Of a stretch of DNA of 64,000 nucleotides, positions 23,401 to 35,450 are shown in pieces. Under the pieces are notes generated by a model. The model had not been told where the DNA came from and did not search any database. It was given only the letters and a program-made list of their open reading frames with translations. The DNA is from Craterostigma plantagineum. Its lineage: Eukaryota > Streptophyta > Magnoliopsida > Lamiales > Linderniaceae. Every line of letters starts with the position of its first letter. The stretch's first letter is position 1. The DNA lies in assembly GCA_027422505.1 (NCBI GenBank), contig JAPQWV010000406.1, forward strand, positions 372,001 to 436,000, given 5' to 3'. A program made the translations under genes and the position numbers.

Positions 23401-25316
23401 TAGGAATGTGACGTTAACTTTGACGGTAGATGGTGAAAATGTTACGTTTATTATGTCTATTCAATGAAAAAGAGTAATGAGCATGATGGTAAGTGTTATT
23501 ACTCAGATGCTTTTGAGCACGATCTCTCGTTATGTGCAAGGTTTATCACAGGTTTTGAGCAAGGAGAAAGTCCAAGAGCCCACGATGACCATCGACAAAA
23601 ACAGCAAAGAAGTTAAGGACAAGAGCCCAGTCGAGGAGCGACCGCCACTAGAGCTAAAATAGCTGCCCGGCGAAAAGCGACAACTCCAAGACATGGATGT
23701 AGACGAGGGAGACTTAAGCAGAAAAGAGGTGTTGTACCTCGACTTCCAGCCACCCTAAGCGAACGAAAGCACGTCCGGCTGAAGACGGTAAAGAAAGTGC
23801 TACTTGGGAGGCAACCCAGGTTTTATCTATCTAGTACTTTCGTTTATTGACCTATGAATATGATGCAAATGAAATCTACTACTATTAGTATTATCATCTA
23901 TGTCCAGTTTCTTTTTACGCTTCATTTTCTTTTTAGTTATGTCAGGATATCACGAGTCACGATCCACGACCCTCACGCGTCCGGTCACGACCACGCCAAC
24001 TATTCGTCAGGGGAGTCCCATTCTTTTTAACCTTATTTTCCCTTTCTTTATTCATTTTTACGTTGAGGACAACATAGGTCTTAAGTGTGGGGAGGGGAAT
24101 TTAGGTTGAGAATTTACGTGAAATATTTTTTTCTATGACGTGTCCGTGAGCTATAAAAGCATGAATTATTGAACTCAGGCATGATTATTTGCGCTTATCT
24201 CAAGCTGGTTTGCATGACATGAAATTTTGTGAGCAATTAGGATATGCATAATTGATTGAATCATGTCCGCTTGAATAGATATAGCGCTGCTTTGAGAGTT
24301 TCGTACACATAACCCTTTTTCGTTGTGAGAGTTGAGCCTGACGAGCTTATGCTCATTTTCTTGGTTGTGTGACGTGCATAGTCTATATCTCTTTAGAATT
24401 TGCCTGTCTGATGCGTGTTGAAACTATTTCTGGTGCGTTAGTATGAAAATGATGAGGGCATTAGGAATTAAGTCCATGGCCATATTTCCCTACCATGACT
24501 AATCTCCTTAGTTAGCCACTTTGAGCCCGAGCCTATTTGTTTGCTTACCTCGTAAAACTATGAAAATCGCTGACCCAAACAAGCCTCCAGAGATCATACG
24601 AACCTGAGTTGGTTAGAAAAGAGCAGAAGTCGAACTTGAGGGTTACTGTTTCAATGTCTGATTTAATGTTCTTCTCTACTATTCGTGAAATGACTCGACC
24701 CTACTTGACCGTTCTCTGAAATGACACGATCCCTTGCATAAGCCTGCCCATAATCCTTTTGCAAGATATAGGTTTTGATAATAAGTATCCGTAGGTACAC
24801 GGCATTCGCTGTGACGATGTATTCTTTGCGACAAACGCCAAACCTTGATGTTTTTAGGGAATAAGGGCAGTGCACAAAAGTAGAGCGTAACTAAGGTGAA
24901 AGGGCAGAAAATGAAAGGGAACTGACTTGAGAGGGTCGGGCAGAAAAGTCTAAGATTTCAGAGTAGATATGCGATTTATGCTTGCCACTTTTAGTAGTAG
25001 ATATGCGATTAGCTTGCAAGCTTATGGTAGAAGTTGGACTAGTGCACGAATTGAGCGACTCACTATATGCTAGCCTATACACTTGAGTGAATTGAGCGAA
25101 TCCTTATGAGGTATGGGGCTCGATTAGCAGTGCTAAGGAAGTTCAAGTTGATAGGTGCCGATCATTAGTTACTATTCATGATTGTTTGCATGATTCCATT
25201 TTGTGCTTTCTAGCTATGATGATAAGTTGCGAACAATTGTACCTTTATCTTATTGGATGCCTTTTCTGACTTCTAATTTACTTGAGGACAAGCAAATGCT
25301 TAAGTGTGGGGAGGTT
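23401..25316 (+). other. Pol deletion junction and 3' untranslated region of C
   Basis: At about 23640 the sequence encodes PPLELK, followed by a stop and LPG. In A this motif (PPTLELKLLPD) opens the RT region. In C the polymerase does not follow. After about 100 bp the sequence reaches the stem-loop CTTGGGAGGCAACCCAGG (23803-23820), shared with A and B. The internal hairpin CGTTGAGGACAAC and purine tract are at 24061-24097. The terminal CTTGAGGACAAG plus tract is at 25281-25316. Minus-strand open frames in 24663-25082 reflect shared 3' untranslated sequence (also present in H), and I do not call them genes. Confidence 0.75.
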
Positions 25317-26845
25317 TGATAAATGTATTTTAATATGTTTATTGTAGTAATTATGGGTGCTATAATAGAATTCCCGTAGTCATTTTATGCATTTAATTGC
25401 TCTAATTACACCCACTTGGATATTATTGAACCTTTGGACGGCTTTCGGGCGAAAAGGAGCGAAAACAAGGCAAACGGAGCAAAAACGAAAGAAACATGTA
25501 TATGTCACGGCCGTGACACGTAGTGCACCAGACCGTGACAAGGGGCAGAATACTACGCTGAAGAACGTCACGACCGTGGCCCAAAGCAGAAGTAGCATTA
25601 AAATATTCATATATCCCAATCCGGACCTCAGATTGGAATCCCTTTGGTCAGAATAAAGATTGACAAGTCTTCTACCTATGTTCAAAATTTCAGGTCAATC
25701 GGATATCGTTTACCCCTTCATCTGAGAGAAATACGAAACTGTCGCAAGGCTGGAAAGAGTCACGGCCGTGACACTTCTGTACGAGGCCGTGACGCACGGC
25801 AGTGAGCTCCATTTTGTGCCCCGACAGTGTCACGGCCGTGATGGACATGTCTCAAGCCGTGACAGTAGCGAAAGTCATTATAAAAGCCCAAATTCGACCC
25901 AAAAAGACGGGGAACCGACCAGATATCAATCCTAAATCATCTAGAGACGAAAAAGAGCTGTCAAGAACGCGGAATTACGTCCCGGAGTGCAAGAGACGGA
26001 TCAATGCTGAATTCACGCTGAATTGAACGAAGAACGAAGACTCTTCCACGAGATCATCCCAGATCAATCAGAAGGGAAGATTATAAGTCCTCTGTCCTTG
26101 TTCTCTATCTCTTTCGTTGCTTTTGATTATGAGTAGCCAAATTCCCCCTGTGTTTGGTAGTAGATGAACGCTAGGTTGATTGGTGATTAAGACATATATT
26201 TATCGTGACTCGTGTATCCTGACAATTTATCTATCTATGAAAGTATTTCTTCGCTTTAATATGTCTATGTGTTAAAGTGAATATGTGGAAAATCATTTAG
26301 GGCAACAGCTAACAACGATTAGGCCGTTCATAGATGATAGGACTCGAGTATAGGGCGACAGCAAAATACTCGATCCTCGCTGTTAGTAATTACTGAATTT
26401 TGGATCCCCCCGCGAGCGTTTAGGGCGACAGCAAACTCGTGAGCGGTAGGAAATTACTGCGATCTAGTCAGAGTCACGTAGGAGTGATAATTCATTGTCT
26501 TAGCCGATAGTACCTAGCGGGATTCGAATCTCGAGCACATCTCTATTACCTAAAAGTTCTCACATCAGTTTAAGCGTGTTCTTTGAATCTCTAGTTGAGT
26601 TAGGAGAGATCTGTTAGGTTCATTCGTAAGACAATCTGCGTATTTTATTTAGGCTAGATATCGAGTCGATAGGTCACTACTAGTACCCAGTTTATTCCTT
26701 GTGTTTGATACTCGTTTACTCACTTTACTGCACTGCAAACGATAGGTCCACTGCCTATCGCACGTTGGTGATAGTAATTAGGTATTCGTTTTATATTATC
26801 ACTTGTCGCACTTGTAAATCATATTACCACACCACGTGTCGATCA
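25317..26845 (+). repeat. 3' LTR of C (1529 bp)
   Basis: Starts TGATAAATGTATTT and ends GTGTCGATCA. Compared with the 5' LTR it differs by scattered substitutions and several indels, so C is older than B. TCACGGCCGTGA occurs at 25505, 25760 and 25830. Confidence 0.9.
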
Positions 26846-26850
26846 GTAAC

Positions 26851-26912
26851 GCCAAGGAGTGGTATAATCTATTACCCGAACGCTCAATCACCACTTGGGA
26901 CGAGATGCACGC
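26851..26912 (+). pseudogene. Gag of A, piece 3 (between C and D)
   Basis: Sixty-two bases of A gag continuing in frame from piece 2. AKEWYNLLPERSITTWDEMH aligns with AKDWLDMLPPRSITTWEEMR in C gag. It ends at CACGC, the TSD of D. Confidence 0.82.
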
Positions 26913-29322
26913 TGTGGCGACCCGACTTCTCTAATTAAGATTATTGGCGGATTTCCGCAGCGTAAGCCGCAGAAGGCCCATCTAATTAAAACTTTTCCTA
27001 AAATAATATACAGTATTATAAACATCCGTCTACGTCGTCATCTCTGTACACGGGCCGAAGCCCCAAAATATCAAAAGAACAAAAAGCCGTAACGACGCTC
27101 CACGGGTCTTCATCCATGTACCGCCCTGCCCTCAAAAGTCCGTGGAGCACCGCCACCAGCCGCCTCAGTCGCGACGCGCATCAGCCTCGGACTCAGTACC
27201 TACAACACGTAAACACTGAGCAATTTGCCCAGTAGGTGAATAAAATGCGTGTATGCAAGTGTGCACTCAACCCCGATCCCAGTATCTCACAGCATGATAC
27301 AATGCACACTCTTTCTTTTTCCCCACATTCCTATTTCACACAACACAGGGCCCTAGGTTAGGCTCGACACCTCCGTGCGCAATAGACTACTGGGAGGCCA
27401 CCCCCAAGTCTCACGGCGAGCTACGCCGGTAGTGCACTGATCGATCACGTCAATGTCCTCCTACCAGGTCATATATCTCCCGCACCAATCACAAAGAAAA
27501 TTCCATCCGGCGGTATGCACCCCGAATCGATCACGTCTAGGTAGACAGATTGATCACGTCTGTCTCCGTCAGGTGCCCAGTGAGCCCAACCTCGACTCCT
27601 CTAAGAGTCGCCAATCACAAACATCTCATTGTACCCCGTACGTGAATATCTCATATCCTATCGTCACATCATGGTATAACCATTTCTCGCCCTAACGTGA
27701 TATGCACGTGCCATGCATTTAAAAATATCATAAAACATGATTTACATTAAACGTACGTCAAACATATAAATCACATAAGTCACGTAGATCACATAATCGC
27801 ATGAAAACACATAATTGTGTTTACGTATTGTAGATGGATGATCCACCTACCTGTCCTCCTGCTATTGTCAAATAAGCCCGGTGTAGTCCTTATATATCGA
27901 TCCTCTGAATATAATAAATATTTTCATATTAATATATATTTATTAAGTCATGTAAATTTTGAGAATACTAAAATTATCAAAACCCTAAAAATTTATGAAA
28001 ACATAAAAATAATGAAATTTCTAAAAATAAATAAACCCTAGAAATAGCAAAACCTAAAATACTGAAAATTTATTAACTGAAATACAATGTCGATATCTTT
28101 TCTAACTTGATGATGTTGAGATCTATACAAGCATAACTAATGTCGAAATCTTGGAAATGTCGAGACATAGTTGTCGAGATTTGATAAGGAAATTAAATGT
28201 CGAGACCCTACTACTATTAAAACACCTCGACATCTTTGTATACTGCCTCTCGAAATCCTTCTATAATAGATATCGAAATCTTTAAAAATGTCGAGTACTG
28301 TAATGAGTCGAGTTCTTTCTATGATGATCTCGAGATCTTTAAAGAATATCGAAAGCTTATTATTGTCGAGATCTTTAAGAAATGTTGATAGCTTACTAAT
28401 ATCGAAACTAATATATCGAATTCTTTCTTTAGTTCATATCTCGATATCTATGTATTATATATCTCGACATATATTAATTATGTCTTTCGACATTTCCCTG
28501 TCATACATCCTGAGTTCTATCTATAACACAGCTTATTATTCATCTCGAAATCTTTTGTGGTATAACACTATGTCGAGAACTTCTGAAATTCATGATTCAC
28601 CCAAACAAACCCTAAAACATATACCATTAAAATCGGCTTCAAGAATCATTTTCAACCCAGAAACTCTTATACCTTAATTCGTTATTTTAAAGAACACAAT
28701 AATTCCTAAAGAATATCACATGCTACGAATTCATTAAAATTCATATCATATAAACCTTCATGAGCCTAAATCGTAACTCAAAGGTTTAGGGTTTTCTACA
28801 CATTGTGACTCTCGAAAACTTCCTAAGGTTATTACATACCCACGTAATAATATATTAATACTCAAAACGAATTAAACACTAAGTACAAAGAGGTTATACC
28901 TTTCTTCAGACCCTAGCTTGTCGAATTCTTGGATAGCTAAGGTCGAGTTCCTCTGTTATTCGTGTAAGGTTCTTTTAGTTTGTGAGGGTTTGTTATACAT
29001 ATGAACTTATGGATATATCATGGTAAAGTTTTCGAAACTTGAGATTGATATGACAGTCAATGACGGTTTACCTTATGCTTAAGCAATCATATTGCGTTTA
29101 TTTTCTTAGTAATTGGGCCTTGATTTCGATATTTAATATACCTATTATAGCCCAAGGTTTAATCTTTTCATTATTACATTATCATTTAAAAATTCTTTTG
29201 TTAAATTTCGAAAGTACTTTAGTGACCCTAATTTAATTTTCCAATGAACATTCCTTATTCACAAAATCCACTTGTTAGTTTAATTACATCAAAATCCCGT
29301 ATCAAAATTTACGGGTATTTCA
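26913..29322 (-). repeat. 3' LTR of D (2410 bp)
   Basis: Starts TGTGGCGACC. It ends TTTCA at 29322 where the other copy has TTACA, so its terminal motif has one substitution. The segment about 28080-28600 is dense in TCGA motifs (TGTCGAGAT, ATCTCGA, and the perfect palindrome GATCTCGAGATC at 28326-28337). Confidence 0.92.
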
Positions 29323-29338
29323 TCCTCCCCCCTTAAAA
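29323..29338 (-). other. Polypurine tract of D
   Basis: The minus strand reads TTTTAAGGGGGGAGGA immediately before the 3' LTR, as in J. Confidence 0.82.
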
Positions 29339-29345
29339 GAATTTC

Positions 29346-29799
29346 GTCCCCGAAATTACACCGATTGGAATAACTCAGGATAACGAACTCTCATATCATC
29401 CTCACGCTCCCAAGTGGCTTCCTCAACTGATTGATTCCGCCACAAAACCTTAACTAATGGAATAGTCTTATTCCGTAGTCGTTTCGACTCGTACATCAAA
29501 ATTTATACGGGCTTCTCTTCATAACTCAGGTCAGGCTTGAGCTGTTGATAAAGAAGCTCGTTCTGAATCACATGACTTGGGTCCGCGACGTATTTTCGTA
29601 ACGTCGATACGTGAAATACGTCGTGAACTTGGGATAAGGAAGCCGGCAATTCTAACTGATATGCAACCTCGCCAACTCGTTTGACTATCTTGAAGGGGCC
29701 TATGTATCTGGGACTTAATTTGCCCTTTCGTCCGAAGCGCTTCACGCCTTTCATTGGAGAGATCTTTAGAAATACTTGGTCACTTTCTACGAATTCCAA
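29346..29799 (-). pseudogene. Integrase C-terminus and chromodomain of D, with nonsense codon
   Basis: The frame from 29799 encodes [20 protein letters not shown] and [19 protein letters not shown], matching J near residues 1370-1420. A TAA at about 29503 stands where J has a sense codon after EEKPV. Beyond it the same frame continues as a chromodomain (ILMYESKRLRNKTIPLVKV, then [10 protein letters not shown]) to a normal stop at about 29346. A single substitution therefore separates the chromodomain from integrase. Confidence 0.85.
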
Positions 29800-29965
29800 G
29801 GGTAGTCGTCGATGATCTGCATAACTTTTCTTTTCGACTCTGAGCTGTTCGCATCATATCTCGTATTTTTGTTACCGCTTCTGTTGTTTCCCGGATTATA
29901 TGGGGTCCCAATAGGGCTCGTTCGCCAATTTCGTCGCAATGAACAGGGGATCGACACTTGCGCCG

Positions 29966-31114
29966 TTACAATGCCTCGTACGGTGCCATCCCGATCGTAG
30001 CGTGGAAGCTGTTGTTATAAGAAAATACGATCAGCGGCAAGTACTTACTCCAATTTCCCTTGAAGTCTAGTACGCACGCTCGTAACATGTCCTCAAGGGT
30101 TTGGATCGTCCGTTCAGACTGTCCGTCGGCTTGAGGATGGTACGCAGTACTGCACGAGAGCTTCGTACCCATCGCTTTCTGTAGGCCCTGCCAGAAATTG
30201 GACAGAAATCTCGAATCTCGATCCGAGACAATAGAGATTGGAATCCCATGGAGTCGAACATTTTCCTGAATATATAATTCAGCGCAGCGTTCCATGGAAA
30301 AAGTAGAGCTGATAGGAATGAAATGGGCTGATTTGGTTAAGCAATCAACAATCACCCAAATAGCATCGTGGCCTTTCGTCGGTTTAGGCAAACCAACGAC
30401 GAAGTCCATCGTGCTATGGTCCCATTTCCATTCAGGAATTGGTAAAGGCTGCAGAGTTCCAGCTGGTCGTTGGTGTTCCGCTTTGATCAGCTGGCACGTC
30501 ATACATCTACTTACGAACGTGGCGATGTCCTTCTTCATTCCCGGCCACCAATATATGATTCGCAAATCTTGGTACATCTTTGTCGCACCCGGGTGTACTG
30601 AGTACGTTGTTGCGTGCGCCTCCGTCATTATCGTTCGTCGTAACTCCTCGTCGTTGGGCACGTATAGCCAATTCTTGTATAACAAGGTTCCATCTGCTCG
30701 GATTTCGGAGTCTTCGGGTAGTGTATCCTTCGCCTTTAGGTAGAATTCATCATCTTCTTGTGCTTTTTGAATTCGTTCTAGCAATGTTGGCTGAAGGGTC
30801 AACGCTGCTAGTTTCGTTTCGACTTCGCCCAAATTGACTATTTCCACTCCAAGCCTGTGAAATTCCGTACCCATCGCCTTTCGACTAAGCGCGTCTGCGA
30901 CTACGTTCGCTTTGCCCGGATGATAATTGATAACGCAGTCGTAGTCTTTTACGAGCTCCAGCCATCGTCGTTGCCGCATATTCAGCTCTCTATAGTCGAT
31001 GCATAGTCGCATCGACCCATCTTTCTTCCGTACGAATAAAACCGGCGCTTCCCATGGTGAAAAACTGGGTTGAATAAACCCTTTCTGCAACAAGTCCTCT
31101 AGTTGTTCTTTCAA
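29966..31114 (-). pseudogene. RT N-terminus fused in frame to RNase H end plus integrase (D)
   Basis: The 382-codon frame begins in RT ([20 protein letters not shown], then LCIDYRELN). It passes straight into the end of RNase H ([19 protein letters not shown]) and then the linker, the integrase zinc-binding region and the catalytic core ([29 protein letters not shown]). Compared with J, about 950 bp are missing, including the FIDD active site and the RNase H catalytic residues. The junction falls where both parent sites encode ELN, so a short shared sequence (about GAGCTGAA) probably mediated the deletion. It cannot make a working polymerase. Confidence 0.9.
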
Positions 31115-31151
31115 CTCCTTCAGTTCATTCGGCGCTAGGTGATAAGGAGCT

Positions 31152-31529
31152 TTAGAAATTGGGGGCGGACCCCGGCATCAGATCTATCGTAAACTGTATT
31201 TCTCGATCAGGGGGTAACCCCGGGAGATCATCGGGAAATACATCAGCATATTCATTGACTATCGGTACGTTCTTTAGTTCTGGCTGAGGTAACTCCTCTG
31301 CCTTCACCGCATATACGAGATAAGACTCACAACCAGATCTCAAGAGTCGTTGAGCCTTTAACACCGAGATTTGCGGAATACGATTCAAAGTAGTTTTTCC
31401 CGAAAAAGTGAACACCTCTTCTTCGGGCAGTTGAAATTTTACGACCTTCTTGTTGCAATCCATGATGGCTCCATATTTCGAAAGCCAATCCATCCCAAAA
31501 ATAACATCATAGTCGTTCATTGGGATCAA
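31152..31529 (-). pseudogene. Protease-RT linker of D
   Basis: [20 protein letters not shown] is the conserved segment downstream of the protease active site ([21 protein letters not shown]). It is followed by the linker ending [17 protein letters not shown]. The frame shifts at its start (relative to gag/protease) and at about 31150 (relative to RT). Confidence 0.85.
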
Positions 31530-31636
31530 ATCAGGTCGACACTCAGATCTCTACCCTCAATGTTCACAGAACATCCTCCCAGCACTTGGTTAGTGCGTGT
31601 CGGATCACCGTGTGGTAGGGTAACTAGTAGTTGCAC

Positions 31637-32874
31637 TCAGATAAGGTAGGAGAAACTCCCACCTTTTCCACATATTTGGCCGACTACAAATGAATGTGTG
31701 GCCCCAGAGTCAATTAACACAGAGGTGGGCACGTTATAGATAGTCAACGTACCCGTGACTACGGAAGGATTTGCTTCGTCCTCCTCGTTGGTCAAAGTAA
31801 AAACTCGCGCTGGTACCAGTGGAGGTCGGATTAAAGGTTGGTTTGGAACTTGCGGTATTTTCTCGTTGCAGACCCTGGCATAGTGGCCAATCTTTCCACA
31901 CCGAAAACATTGGGGAGTTGGGTTTGGTCTCGGCCCATGGCATACTCCGTAGTGGTAGCGCCCACATTGTCCACATTGAGGTACAGTGTTTGGGGGTTGG
32001 GTTGAAACGTTAGCTGGTCCTTGGTTTGGTCTCGGTCTCCAGTTCTGCTGGCCTGGTTGATTTCCACGATTATTCAGATTCTTGCCAAAGAACGGGCATT
32101 TCTGACTCCCTCCTACTTGTTGCCCTTCCGCTCTCCGCTTTGCATCTTGAGCTTTTGTAACTCTAGCCTCTGCCTGCTCAGCTAGAATTGCTCGTTCAGC
32201 GATACGGGCATAAGTTTTTCCTTCGGTATCATACATACTGACGCTTCGGAAGATCTCAGGTTTGAGACCTTCCAGAAAATGCTCGATCTTCAGCTCGTCT
32301 GTAGCCACTATATGTGGCGCAAATCTCGAGAGCTGCTCAAATTTACGGATGTAGTCGGCTACGGACATCCCTCCTTGTTTCAGGTTTATGAATTCATTCA
32401 GCTTCTGTGCTCTATCAGGTGCGGTAAAGTATTTGCCCCGAAAGAGCGTTTTGAACCTTTCCCAGGTCATCGTAGTGGGATCCTCGAGCACCTGAATGGT
32501 ATCCCACCAGTAGCCCGCGTTCCCACATAACATGAAGGTGGCACAAGTCACCTTCTCGGTATCGGGTAGGTGGCTAACGCGAAACATATTCTCGATGGTT
32601 CTAAGCCAATCCTCCGCAAAGGTAGGATCAGCGGTTTCCTCGAATGAAGGGGGGTTTAACCTTCGGAACCTTTCCCCGGCAGCTTCTGCACGTTCTAGGC
32701 CAGAGGATGAGTGACGTTCTGAGGAATTTTGACGATGAATGAGGTCGTTAATCTGATCGGACGGCCGCTGAATCAGATCAGTTAACTGATGAATGGTAGA
32801 GCGGTCCTCATTCGGTGGGGATTCGAACCCGCCCTACGACTAGTTTCACCTACTTCTCTACGTGTCCTCGGCAT
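31637..32874 (-). pseudogene. Gag and protease start of D
   Basis: The gag ATG is at 32874 (MPRTRRE, compare MVRTRGE in J). A frameshift occurs at about 32815. From 32587 the frame is open for 316 codons: [20 protein letters not shown], a cysteine knuckle CFRCGKIGHYARVC preceded by CGQCGRYHYGVC, and the protease motif [10 protein letters not shown]. The frame then goes out of register at about 31650. Confidence 0.87.
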
Positions 32875-33020
32875 TTTCAACTAGTTCTACAATCAGTCAT
32901 AGAGAGCACATGTATCAATTAACACGTAATCACATACTCAAGAAGTAAACTTACAGGCCAAGCTGGTTCTCCAGACTTTTGAGCGGCAGTACATGGACAG
33001 TCTTCAGAATCTAAAGCCGA

Positions 33021-33033
33021 ATCTCTGATACCA
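33021..33033 (-). other. Primer-binding site of D (initiator Met tRNA type)
   Basis: The minus strand reads TGGTATCAGAGAT two bases inside the LTR boundary, with one change from the canonical TGGTATCAGAGC core. Confidence 0.85.
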
Positions 33034-33035
33034 CC

Positions 33036-35445
33036 TGTGGCGACCGGACTTCTCTAAATAAGATTATTGGCGGATTTCCGCAGCGTAAGCCGCAGAAGGC
33101 CCATCTAATTAAAACGTTTTCCTAAAATAATATACAGTATTATAAACATCCGTCTACATCGTCATCTCTGTACACGGGCAGAAGCCCCAAAATATCAAAA
33201 GAACAAAAAGCCGTAACGCCGCTCCACAGGTCTTCATCCATGTACCGCCGTGCCCTCAAAAGTCCGTGGAGCACCGCCACCAGCCGCCTCAGTCGCGACG
33301 CGCATCAGCGTCGGACTCAGTACCTACAACACTAAACACTGAGCAATTTGCCCAGTAGGTGAATAAAATGCGTGTATGCAAGTGTGCACTCAACCCCGAT
33401 CCCAGTATCTCACAGCATGATACAATGCACACTCTTTCTTTTCTCCACATTCCTATTTCACACTACACAGGGCCCTAGGTTAGGCTCGACAACTCCGCGC
33501 GTAATACACTACTGGGAGGCCACCCCCAAGTCTCACGGCGAGCTACGCCGGTAGTGCACTGATCGATCACGTCAATGTCCTCCTACCAGGTCGTATATCT
33601 CCCGCACCAATCACAAAGAAAATCCCATCCGGCGGTATGCACCCCGAATCGATCACGTTCGGGTAGACAGATCGATCACGTCTGTCTCCGCCAGGTGCCC
33701 AGTGGGCCCAACCTCGACTCCTCTAAAAGTCGCCAATCACAAACATCTCATTCTACCCCGTACGTCAATATCTCATATCCTATCGTCACATCATGGTATA
33801 ACCATTTCTCGCCCTAACGTGATATGCACGTGCCATGCATTTAAAAATATCATAAAACATGATTTACATAAAACGTACGTAAAACATATAAATCACATAA
33901 GTCACGTAGATCACATAATCGCATGAAAACACATAATTGTGTTTACGTATTGTAGATGGATGATCCACCTACCTGTGCTCCTGCTATTGTCAAATAAGCC
34001 CGGTGTAGTCCCTATATATCAATCCTCTGAATATAATAAATATTTTCATATTAATATATATTTATTAAGTCATGTAAATTTTGAGAATACTAAAATTATC
34101 AAAACCCTAAAATTTATGAAAACTTAAAAATAATGAAATTTCTAAAAATAAATAAACCCTAGAAATAGCAAAACCCTAAAATACTGAAAATTTATTAACT
34201 GACATACAATGTCGAAATCTTTTCTAACTTGATGATGTCGAGATCTATACAAGCATAACTAATGTCAAAATCTTGGAAATGTCGAGACATAGATGTCGAG
34301 ATTTGATAAGGACATTAAATGTCGAGACCCTACTACTATTAAAACACCTCGACATCTTTGTATACTGCCTCTCGAAATCCTTCTATAATAGATATCGAAA
34401 TCTTTAAAAATGTCGAGTACTGTAATGAGGTCGAGTTCTTTCTATGATGATCTCGAGATCTTTAAAGAATATCGAAAGCTTATTATTGTCGACATCTTTA
34501 AGAAATGTCGATAGCTTACTAATATCGAAACTAATATATCGAATTCTTTCTTTAGTTCATATCTCGATATCTATGTATTATATATCTCGACATATATTAA
34601 TTATATCTTTCGACATTTCCCTGTCATACATCCCGAGTTCTATCTATAACACAGCTTATTATTCATCTCGAAATCTTTTGTGGTATAACACTATGTCGAG
34701 AACTTCTAAAATTCATGATTCACCCAAACAAACCCTAAAACATATACCATTAAAATCGGCTTGAAGAATCATTTTCAACCCAGAAACTCTTATACCTTAA
34801 TTCATTATTTTAAAGAACACAATAATTCCTAAAGAATATCACATGCTGCGAATTCATTGAAATTCATATCATATAAACCTTCATGAGCCTAAATCGTAAC
34901 TCAAAGGTTTAGGGTTTTCTACACATAGTGACTCTCGAAAACTTCCTAAGGTTATTACATACCCACGTAATAATATATTAATACTCAAAACGAATTAAAC
35001 ACTAAGTACAAAGAGGTTATACCTTTCTTCAGACCCTAGCTTGTCGAATTCTTGGATAGCTAAAGTCGAGTTCCTCTGTTATTCGTGTAAGGTTCTTTTA
35101 GTTTGTGAGGGTTTGTTATACATATGAACTTATGGATATATCATGGTAAAGTTTTCGAAACTTGAGATTGATATGACAGTCAATGACGGTTTACCTTATG
35201 CTTGAGCAATCATATTGCGTTTATTTTTCTTAGTAATTGGGCCTTGATTTCGATATTTAATATACCTATTATAGCCCAAGGTTTAATCTTTTCATTATTA
35301 CATTATCATTTAAAAATTCTTTTGTTAAATTTCGAAAGTACTTTAGTGACCCTAATTTAATTTTCCAATGAACATTCCTTATTCACAAATCCACTTGCTA
35401 GTTTAATTACATCAAAATCCCGTATCAAAATTTACGGGTATTACA
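33036..35445 (-). repeat. 5' LTR of D (2410 bp)
   Basis: Begins TGTGGCGACC and ends GGTATTACA, followed by TSD CACGC and A gag. Same length as the left LTR. The TCGA-rich block is at about 34200-34710, with palindrome GATCTCGAGATC at 34449-34460. Confidence 0.92.
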
Positions 35446-35450
35446 CACGC

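Larger units (their letters stand above)
19251..26845 (+). mobile_element. Element C: Athila-type retrotransposon lacking RT, RNase H and integrase
   Basis: LTRs at 19251-20705 and 25317-26845 with a perfect TSD GTAAC (19246-19250, 26846-26850). The interior (4.6 kb) has an Asp-tRNA PBS, gag, protease and the start of the RT-proximal linker, then jumps to the 3' untranslated region at about 23660-23760. The polymerase and integrase are gone. Gag and protease carry stops and frameshifts. It is inserted in A gag. Element H at the right end of the window belongs to the same LTR family. Confidence 0.92.
26913..35445 (-). mobile_element. Element D: defective Tekay-type chromovirus
   Basis: Minus-strand element with LTRs at 26913-29322 and 33036-35445 and a perfect TSD CACGC (26908-26912, 35446-35450). 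The interior is only 3.7 kb. Gag is readable, protease is frameshifted, the RT core and nearly all RNase H are deleted, integrase is present, and the chromodomain sits behind a stop codon. It is related to J in domain order, PBS and LTR termini (TGTGGCG...TTACA), but its LTR is a different sequence. LTR divergence by eye is a little higher than in J or B. Confidence 0.93.

Noticed and set aside
24663..25082. Minus-strand frames in C whose peptide pieces (EILDFSARPSQ, KTSRFGVCRKEYI) recur in H at 63605-63835
   Set aside because: Both are the same 3' untranslated region in opposite orientation. DNA homology explains the match, and the C copy is split by a stop. Only codon-aware comparison of more copies could revive it.
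28288..28677. 129-codon frame rich in Ser/Ile/Leu
   Set aside because: Located in the D LTR in the TCGA-rich block. The other LTR copy has it shorter, and there is no known domain.
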